DNA from: a virus | IMG/VR virus record: IMGVR_UViG_3300027365_000036 | Location: 1-35,171 of that record | Reading direction: 5' to 3' (one strand) | DNA length: 35,171 nucleotides | In this document: positions 29,448 to 35,171 of the stretch, piece by piece | How the letters are laid out: each line of letters starts with the position of its first letter | Position numbering within the stretch: the first letter of the stretch is position 1 | The notes under the pieces: model-generated | Told to the model about the DNA's origin: nothing | Seen by the model: the letters and a program-made list of their open reading frames with translations, nothing else | Database searches by the model: none | Position numbers and translations under genes: made by a program

Positions 29448-29822
29448 TTGAGTTCAATCTTTGACAACATCCCAAAACTAGAGGGTCGACCGAATCATAC
29501 GGTAGACATCGAGAGATTCATCGGTGCGCCAGGTTCATTCACATTCCGTGAACCGAAGGCATCCGACCTGTTCCCTCGACCTGAAGTCGAGAAGATGCTA
29601 AAGATTGCATTCCCTGAGTTTCCAGCACAGATGCTTCAGATCTTGATGATCATGGCGCGATGTTATGTGACTCAGCCTGGCGATGGTGAAATCAATCCAG
29701 CGCGTCGCTTCGCACAGCTGGCCCGTGACCGGTCCGACATCTACCTCTTTGTTGTCGGACAGTTCGCGGCAGCGTTCCCGATCAATATCGAGGAAGCGGT
29801 AGACGAAGTCCCAAACGACTAA
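29448..29822 (+). CDS. Tail assembly chaperone, upstream part (G-like)
   Basis: This 124-residue protein starts with TTG 29448 and ends at TAA 29820-29822. It lies between major tail protein and tape measure, the place of the lambda G/GT pair, which coats the tape measure before tube assembly and is absent from the mature particle. Helical pattern with short loops fits (EKMLKIAFPEFPAQMLQILM, ARRFAQLARDRSDIYLFVVG). Its last codons contain a slippery heptamer CCCAAAC. A frameshifted longer product is given separately. Confidence 0.8.
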   Translation: MSSIFDNIPKLEGRPNHTVDIERFIGAPGSFTFREPKASDLFPRPEVEKMLKIAFPEFPAQMLQILMIMARCYVTQPGDGEINPARRFAQLARDRSDIYLFVVGQFAAAFPINIEEAVDEVPND

Positions 29823-30001
29823 ACGGGGTGGCGCAAAAGATTCTCTACAACAGTGTGAGACATCTGAAGCGTCATCCCCGTGAGACCGATTTGACACTCG
29901 ATGAATTTGCCGAAGTCGCATGGGCGGGTGAAGTCTGGGAAAATCAGATCGTTGAGATTGTCAAGGCCGTCATGTCGGTCCTGGCTAAAAGGACACTCTA
30001 A
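29448..30001 (+). CDS. Tail assembly chaperone, -1 frameshift product (GT-like)
   Basis: A programmed -1 slip at CCCAAAC (29810-29816) would move ribosomes into the frame that stays open to TAA 29999-30001. The fused product has about 184 residues, 123 from the upstream gene plus 61 more (helical, ending VMSVLAKRTL). The heptamer lies correctly phased in the zero frame (C CCA AAC). The stop of the extension overlaps the tape-measure ATG. Lambda-like phages use this very device with a short fusion for tail assembly. A free-standing start (GTG 29828) is possible but unneeded. Confidence 0.78.
29810..29816 (+). promoter_or_regulatory. -1 frameshift slippery heptamer CCCAAAC
   Basis: This site fits X XXY YYZ in the zero frame, four bases before the zero-frame stop TAA at 29820. 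Re-pairing as CCC AAA leads directly into the 61-codon extension that ends at the tape-measure start. Confidence 0.78.
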
Positions 30002-31557
30002 TGGCGCTTGGCATATTCGACATCATCTTTAAAGTTTCAGGCGCTGGTGATGCTGTCCAGTCGCTGAGGAACATCAAGACAGAAGCGAAGTCGACAGCTG
30101 ATGGTCTTGATAAAACCAAGCAGTCGACTGACGCACTTGGTAAGCAGTTTCAAGGTCTTCTCGCAGGAGCTGCTGTCGCCGGTTTTGCTAAAGGTGCAAT
30201 CGATGCAGCTGTGTCATTCGACTCAATGCAGCGTGCACTGGCCACGACTGTAGGTTCTACTGAAGAACTCAATGCACAGATGGACCGTTTGCGTAAAGTC
30301 GCACTTTCCCCAGGCATTGACCTAAAACAAACAGTCTCTGGTTTTATCAATTTGAAGGCTGCGAAGTTTACGACGAAGGAAGCAGAGGACGGTTTGCGAG
30401 GCATCGGTAATGCTGTCGCATCTGTCGGAGCACCAGCGGAAACTGTTGGTCGTGTTGTCACAGCGATCACACAGATGGCCAATGGACTACAGGTCAATCA
30501 GGAAGAACTTAACCAGTTACGTGAAGCACTGCCAAACTTCGGAGTGATTCTGGAGCGTACGTTCGGAACAACTAACACCGACAAAATCAAAAACATGGGA
30601 TTGTCTGCAAGAGAAGCTGCAAAGCAAATCCTGGTCGGCTTTGGTAAAGGTCCACAGGCAACGGCTGGAATGCAGACAGCGATTGACAACCTGAACGACA
30701 CATTCCAGGCTCTAAAGGAAACAGTCGGTGAATTACTGTTTAAGATGTTTAGTGGGTTTGGTCCTGCATTGACGGGTGCAATGGAAACAGTGACGAAGGC
30801 TATTAGAGGTATCAGCGAACAGGGTTCAGTACTAAACAAAGTTTTCCAGGTGTTCCTGGCGTTTGGACTCGCTGCCGTCGTCGTTGATCTAGCCTTAAAG
30901 TTTGGCATTTTCATCGATGCTGTTATGAAGGCAATCGTGGCAGTTCGCGCTCTTGGAATGACAGGACTTATTGCGAAGGCATTCATATCACCCGAAGCGG
31001 CAATTGCTTCGGCTGTTGCCGCAGCTGGTCTGGCTATTGGTGCGGCTCTTATCTTCGATCAAGTTATGAAGGGTATAAATACCAAGACTAACATCGAAGG
31101 TACTGGCGGAGCAGTAAATGCATTAACGCCTCCAACCACCACAGGCATTGGTAAAGCAGCAGGTGCAGCTGCTAGTACAGGAGATGCTGTCATGTATTCT
31201 GGTTACGGTCTCCTGCAAGGAGTTATTAACGTGTCGAAGTATGCCGAACAAATGATGGCTGCATTTACTGACATGGCGAAGACGATGGAAGGTCACCTCT
31301 TCGAGATTGCGAAGAACACCGGGTCCACTCGAGATCTGCTTGACCTTCGGAAACAGACATTCGGTGGCGGTCGCTTAGGCGCCATCGGTGTGACGGCTTC
31401 GGAACTCAATGCTGGCAACAATGCGACGAACCAGGGTGGCGTCGGCATCATTCCGCAGACACTCATCCCGGCATCGACCGACCTCGAGCGAGCGATGCGG
31501 AAGATGATGATTCAACAGGGTCGACAGAATCTCGTCACTGAGATGAGGAGAATCTAA
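30001..31557 (+). CDS. Tape measure protein (complete), variant B
   Basis: The 518-residue protein begins with MALGIFDIIFKVSGAGDAVQ, with ATG overlapping the chaperone frame's TAA. The first 230 residues have the tape-measure pattern of helices (AATIDAAVSF-type, MQRALATTVGSTEELNAQ, LREALPNFGVILERTFG). Hydrophobic segments at about 280-360 follow (FQVFLAFGLAAVVVDLALKF, AAIASAVAAAGLAIGAAL), then a TPPTTT linker. The last 90 residues are nearly identical to variant A at 738-1027. A length of 518 is short, predicting a short tail, roughly 75-80 nm by the usual rule of 0.15 nm per residue. The stop overlaps the next gene as TAATG. Confidence 0.88.
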   Translation: MALGIFDIIFKVSGAGDAVQSLRNIKTEAKSTADGLDKTKQSTDALGKQFQGLLAGAAVAGFAKGAIDAAVSFDSMQRALATTVGSTEELNAQMDRLRKVALSPGIDLKQTVSGFINLKAAKFTTKEAEDGLRGIGNAVASVGAPAETVGRVVTAITQMANGLQVNQEELNQLREALPNFGVILERTFGTTNTDKIKNMGLSAREAAKQILVGFGKGPQATAGMQTAIDNLNDTFQALKETVGELLFKMFSGFGPALTGAMETVTKAIRGISEQGSVLNKVFQVFLAFGLAAVVVDLALKFGIFIDAVMKAIVAVRALGMTGLIAKAFISPEAAIASAVAAAGLAIGAALIFDQVMKGINTKTNIEGTGGAVNALTPPTTTGIGKAAGAAASTGDAVMYSGYGLLQGVINVSKYAEQMMAAFTDMAKTMEGHLFEIAKNTGSTRDLLDLRKQTFGGGRLGAIGVTASELNAGNNATNQGGVGIIPQTLIPASTDLERAMRKMMIQQGRQNLVTEMRRI

Positions 31558-33794
31558 TGGCGACTAACTGGCCACTAAAAGTAGAAGTCGACTGTCCTGA
31601 GCCACGTCCTGACCTAGGACGGGTATGCGTTGGTGCCGACGGAACTTCGTGGGACCGTGCCAACAGTACAGGCTGGTTTGACTCTGTTACGAATACCGCG
31701 ATGCCGGCACCGCTGCCTGTCACTGAAGGATGGTCCAGCAACTACAGCGGACTCTATGCGCGTGTGCCACGAAGCGCCTACACGCTCGTCACAGGGTCTG
31801 TCTGGAAACAGATGGAAATCAATGCGGCTGGCGATTATTACTTGACAGCGACGACTCTCGGAACCGCGAATGCGGAGTATGTCAAAACGACTGCGTCGTA
31901 CGTCGCGAATCAGGGCTGGTACATTTCCGCCTATGTGCCGAACTGGGTCGACAAAAGTTCACTACCATTCCTTCGAGTGCAGTGGGGCTATGGATCCGCA
32001 TCGACAGTCGAGCTCGTGTTCCGTGGTGATGGAAGTTGCATCGTTTACAAGAACGGTATTCAGAAGGGCGTCTATGACCAAAACGACACGAACAAGAATC
32101 CTGGTCGAAGTGTAACGACGGCGTCGTCTGTTGGTCAGCGTCAGGTCAGCCTGATGATGATTCCATTCAAACGTCGCGAGCTGCTTGTGACGTCTACGTT
32201 CGGTGCTAACTTCTCGCACACCTTCGAGGATCTCAATGATGTCGAAGGCAACGTCATCGTGCCGTCTGGTTCATTTGCCTGGAAGGTTCCCTATGGTCGA
32301 CCGACGGTCCAGATTGCACCGGTCGCATACGAGACGACTGGCATCTTCTACAGCAAGAACATCACACTGCGTTATCCTCCTCCGGTTGGTGCGACCTTTG
32401 TTCCACAGATCTGGGGCGATGTTGTTGGAACCTCAGCAGGAACTGTCACGACAGCGGTCGCTGTGACGGATGGTTTTAGTGCATACACGCCTGATGGTGT
32501 CATTGATACGCTTCGCATTAAGGTCACAATCACGACTCCGAGTCCTTACACTCAGACGTATGGTCTGTCGGCAGCAATGGCAAGCAGCACACCAGCGGCG
32601 ACGACCACATACAATGGTCCAGTCGACATCACACAGTACATCGACAACCTCACCCTAAGTGTCGACGAGACATCACGCACTACCCTAAAGATGAGCGCCA
32701 GGCGTCAGATGCTGATTGATGCTGGCGTGGCACAGCCACAGATCACAGGTGACCGACCGATTCGCGTCGCGATCTCTGACAGCGCTACACCGACACCTGC
32801 ATACACAGACATCTTTCGCGGCACACTGGCGCCTCCACAGATTCAGTATGAGCAGGGTGATACTTCACTAAAGTTTTCGACGCTACAGTTTGAAGGACAG
32901 GACCGTTCGCGTGACTTCGAGTTGTATTACTTCCAGGACGGAATCCTCTACGACGGCTACACCGCACAGAACGCCATCGGTGACATGATGACCATGGCTG
33001 GATATCCTCCGGCAACTTACCTTGCGTACGAAGACGCGGTCGGTATCGAGATCTCACGCAGTCCAGATATCGCCCGGGGATATTCAAACTTTGTGCCGCA
33101 ACGCGGCGACACCGTCGCTTCGATGATCGGCAAGTTAAAGACTGACTACGCTGCGACATTTATCACTGGCTGGTCTCCGACATCAAGCGGCTACAAATAT
33201 CAGTGGTCGAACCCTTTAGACTTATCATCGGCTAGTGTGATGACTTTATACCAAAGTGTTCCGGCAGCAACTGCAGATGGAGTCACTGCTGCGCTCCGCG
33301 AGAAGCGCGTGGTCCGGAAGATGTCCGCTCACTACGAGTCGCCAGAGTGCAATCAGATCACCGTCATCGGCCAGGATCCGCGAACGGGTGACCTGATTTA
33401 TTCTTATGATGCAGATGATGCATCACAGACTGCTGGCACTGCTCCAGCCTCGAGGCCCTACAACTGGAGGGGTCGACCTGTACCATACATCTTGTCCGAC
33501 CCGAGCATCACATCCGGCGCTGTTGCTTATCAGGCAATGGTGGCACTCAAAGATCGACTGATGACAGGTCGAATCCTGATCGAGTGGGAGAGCGACTTTT
33601 TGGTATTGTCTGCGACGAATCGTCCTCTATGGGTACGGGACGTGGTGACCATCATGCAGCCTGACGGTACGACCATTAAGGGCGTGTATCGCATCATCGC
33701 CATTCCTACAATCGAGTTCGTGGTCGAGGCTGGCGTCCGGCAGTTCCGCCGCGCTGTCTATCGTGGCCTATACCTCAACGATGGTGGCGAATAG
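31557..33794 (+). CDS. Large lectin-like/baseplate tail protein, variant B
   Basis: The 745-residue product is the second copy of the 1027-3264 gene at an offset of exactly 30,530 bases. About 30 residues differ by manual count. The substitutions lie mainly after residue 160 and cluster around 200-330 and 380-600 (for example FSAYTPDGVIDTLRIK instead of FSPYTPDGVIVNLRLK). The N-terminal 160 residues are almost unchanged. No indel, frameshift or loss of a stop is seen, so both versions appear functional. The domain description of variant A applies. It is likely an allele in a related strain rather than a paralogue. Confidence 0.7.
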   Translation: MATNWPLKVEVDCPEPRPDLGRVCVGADGTSWDRANSTGWFDSVTNTAMPAPLPVTEGWSSNYSGLYARVPRSAYTLVTGSVWKQMEINAAGDYYLTATTLGTANAEYVKTTASYVANQGWYISAYVPNWVDKSSLPFLRVQWGYGSASTVELVFRGDGSCIVYKNGIQKGVYDQNDTNKNPGRSVTTASSVGQRQVSLMMIPFKRRELLVTSTFGANFSHTFEDLNDVEGNVIVPSGSFAWKVPYGRPTVQIAPVAYETTGIFYSKNITLRYPPPVGATFVPQIWGDVVGTSAGTVTTAVAVTDGFSAYTPDGVIDTLRIKVTITTPSPYTQTYGLSAAMASSTPAATTTYNGPVDITQYIDNLTLSVDETSRTTLKMSARRQMLIDAGVAQPQITGDRPIRVAISDSATPTPAYTDIFRGTLAPPQIQYEQGDTSLKFSTLQFEGQDRSRDFELYYFQDGILYDGYTAQNAIGDMMTMAGYPPATYLAYEDAVGIEISRSPDIARGYSNFVPQRGDTVASMIGKLKTDYAATFITGWSPTSSGYKYQWSNPLDLSSASVMTLYQSVPAATADGVTAALREKRVVRKMSAHYESPECNQITVIGQDPRTGDLIYSYDADDASQTAGTAPASRPYNWRGRPVPYILSDPSITSGAVAYQAMVALKDRLMTGRILIEWESDFLVLSATNRPLWVRDVVTIMQPDGTTIKGVYRIIAIPTIEFVVEAGVRQFRRAVYRGLYLNDGGE

Positions 33795-35171
33795 TGCCAT
33801 ACATCGATGGCACGCGTACATCGACGCTCACGATGTCGCATACGCAGAACATCACGGAGCGCATCTGGAACCCGTTCGCGACGCAACCTCTCGAGCCTGA
33901 CTACGACACGCACTTCACCGACTTCTCTTTTGGCGGACACCTCGGATTCCTTGGCTCACTGGCAATCGTTTCGACGGTCAATGCGCCATCACCTGGCGCA
34001 ACGTGGACATGGGAACTTAGAGCGAATCTGGCTGTCAATAATGGCCACGGAGGAACGAATAGCGGCTACGTGGTTCTCGCATCCGGCACGGAGACAGGCG
34101 CCACGACATACAAAGACGTGAGCGTCACCTGTGCTGGCACCTTCACGGCATCGGTCTCGACAGACAAACTCTGGGACGTCACAGAGACGGCATACAGCTC
34201 GAGTGTGGCGCCAACAGTGTTCCCTCCAAGAACGGCTTATCGCTGGTATGAGATGACTACATCAGGCGCCACGGCTGCATGTAGTATCACCGCGAATGGC
34301 GGATCAGTGAGCGTGTCCGCAGCTGCGACATCAAGGCGAACAGCAGACTACACCGCGATCTTACAGGCGAATGGATTTAGCAGCGGTGATGTCCGTCATG
34401 ACTTCGCTGTTTCCCTAGTGAAGGTGAACGCGGTCGCTGTTCATGACATCGCACACGCTCACACCTTCCACGCTCAAAGCGCCACTGAATGGAGCCTGTC
34501 TGTTCTTGGAACCACAGATGCATTCGGCATTGTTGCAACGGCGAACGCCGCCATCACAACGAGCTCGTGTCTCGACAGGAGTGTGGCTGTCATCGGTCGC
34601 ACCAGAGCGTGGTCCGCATCATACCCAGACTCGCTCACAGTGACCGTCACAGGGTTCGATGGTTCGTCTAGGGCAATAATAGGAACAGGCTCGATGTCTG
34701 GGTCAGATACATTCTCGGACTACTCGACGACGACAGTCTTGATAGATCCGGACTATATGTCGAACGCATTGACTACGTTGCTCGATGATGTTCCTGCGTC
34801 TGTCTCGTGTGCCATCACTGGCGCATCGCTCACAGCTGTCGGTGAGGCGAACACAGAGACGCGGTGCATGTTCCGAGGATTCCGCTTCAATGGCTGGTCA
34901 CTCGCGTATGCCACGACACGAAGTATTGCCGGCACAGGTAACGACAGGCTGTTCGCTCCCTGGGAAGGGATGTCCGGATATCGCTATCTTGACATTCAGA
35001 TCAAGGCGCAAAGCGGGACAGGCGTGGCGGGGACCTTCGTCATTACTGACTACCATGGCAACACAAAAACGTGGAATGTCACAGCTGCGACGACGTCGTA
35101 TCAGACAGTCACCATCGACCTGTGCAGTCCGGATGCATGGTCTGTGTCTGGTCTCCCGCTAACTGATGGCA
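33794..35171 (+). CDS. Tail fibre-like protein, variant B (3' truncated by window end)
   Basis: The second copy of the 3264-6206 gene begins at the GTG overlapping the stop of variant B's lectin-like gene and runs open into the window end. About 459 codons are visible of 980 in the other copy. It is aligned without gaps with differences such as SFGG for LFGG and IVATANAAITTSS for IVSTASATISTSS. The last 127 bases are identical to variant A. Truncation is therefore a contig-end effect, not gene loss. Confidence 0.65.
   Translation, partial: MPYIDGTRTSTLTMSHTQNITERIWNPFATQPLEPDYDTHFTDFSFGGHLGFLGSLAIVSTVNAPSPGATWTWELRANLAVNNGHGGTNSGYVVLASGTETGATTYKDVSVTCAGTFTASVSTDKLWDVTETAYSSSVAPTVFPPRTAYRWYEMTTSGATAACSITANGGSVSVSAAATSRRTADYTAILQANGFSSGDVRHDFAVSLVKVNAVAVHDIAHAHTFHAQSATEWSLSVLGTTDAFGIVATANAAITTSSCLDRSVAVIGRTRAWSASYPDSLTVTVTGFDGSSRAIIGTGSMSGSDTFSDYSTTTVLIDPDYMSNALTTLLDDVPASVSCAITGASLTAVGEANTETRCMFRGFRFNGWSLAYATTRSIAGTGNDRLFAPWEGMSGYRYLDIQIKAQSGTGVAGTFVITDYHGNTKTWNVTAATTSYQTVTIDLCSPDAWSVSGLPLTDG

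Larger units (their letters stand above)
31268..35171. repeat. Divergent long repeat, copy B, ending in an exact 127-base match
   Basis: This is the partner of 738-4641. Bases 35045-35171 are identical to 4515-4641, and the preceding base differs (T versus C). An exact 127-base terminal overlap is what an assembler with k=127 leaves when a path re-enters itself. Confidence 0.9.

Noticed and set aside
1-35171. True tandem duplication of the tail genes in one genome
   Set aside because: The exact 127-base end match, the fixed offset without indels and mostly silent differences favour a circular path through two strain variants. I kept it as the less likely explanation.
1-35171. Integrase, attachment site, CRISPR array, tRNA or rRNA
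   Set aside because: No serine or tyrosine recombinase pattern, no regularly spaced repeat-spacer array, and no cloverleaf-like segment were found in the intergenic gaps by eye.

Overview
The window is a tailed-phage genome of siphovirus type, in one contig that wraps past its own origin. It encodes a complete HK97-style head module, a siphovirus tail module with a frameshifted tail-assembly chaperone and a tape-measure protein, a CHAP-domain endolysin and a compact replication and regulation region. I see no integrase, rRNA, tRNA or CRISPR array, and no bacterial housekeeping block. Base composition is moderately GC-rich, except for an AT-richer block near 25.5-26.8 kb. The host cannot be named from this sequence. 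Clues are an encoded flavin-dependent thymidylate synthase, a housekeeping-like sigma-70 factor, TTGACA/TATAAT-type promoters and at least one apparently leaderless gene.

Assembly structure: positions about 738-4641 recur at about 31268-35171 at a constant offset of 30,530 bases with no indels, but the copies differ by scattered, often synonymous changes. The last 127 bases (35045-35171) match 4515-4641 exactly. The simplest reading is a circularly mapping genome of about 30.5 kb in which the two contig ends carry two strain variants of the tail genes, and the contig stops where it re-enters its own path. The tape-measure genes at the two ends share only the C-terminal end, so the variants are mosaic there.

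Layout: 1-6206, 3' part of the tail module (tape measure, a large lectin-like/baseplate protein, a 980-residue tail fibre-like protein). 6207-6389, an array of RNA hairpins. 6390-6935, endolysin. 6941-7017, a likely two-way terminator. 7066-10464, a leftward early operon coupled mostly by ATGA overlaps (small protein, HNH nuclease, ThyX, unknown, ERF-type annealing protein, two small proteins). 10502-10544, a symmetric divergent promoter/operator. 10551-14686, rightward early genes (Cro-like HTH, zinc-ribbon/membrane protein, sigma-70 factor, VRR-NUC nuclease, primase-like protein, RepA-like helicase), with one reverse-strand DUF3310 gene. 14687-15010, an iteron and hairpin region that looks like a replication origin. 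15011-15511, an SSB-like protein followed by a strong terminator.

From 15599 the rightward late region begins with three clustered proteins carrying domains that resemble the DUF2829/Tad2 (anti-Thoeris) family, one fused to helix-turn-helix segments, with an HNH nuclease between them. It continues with small and large terminase, portal, MuF-like protein, prohead protease, capsid, terminator, head-tail connectors, two small membrane proteins, an AT-rich structural protein, two BppU-like proteins, gp10-like protein, tail terminator, major tail protein, chaperone pair, tape measure and baseplate proteins.

The most promising novelty is the Tad2-like cluster with its HTH fusion just upstream of the terminase. 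Next are the phage sigma factor with a terminator-like hairpin inside its 5' coding region, the iteron origin candidate and the palindromic divergent switch.
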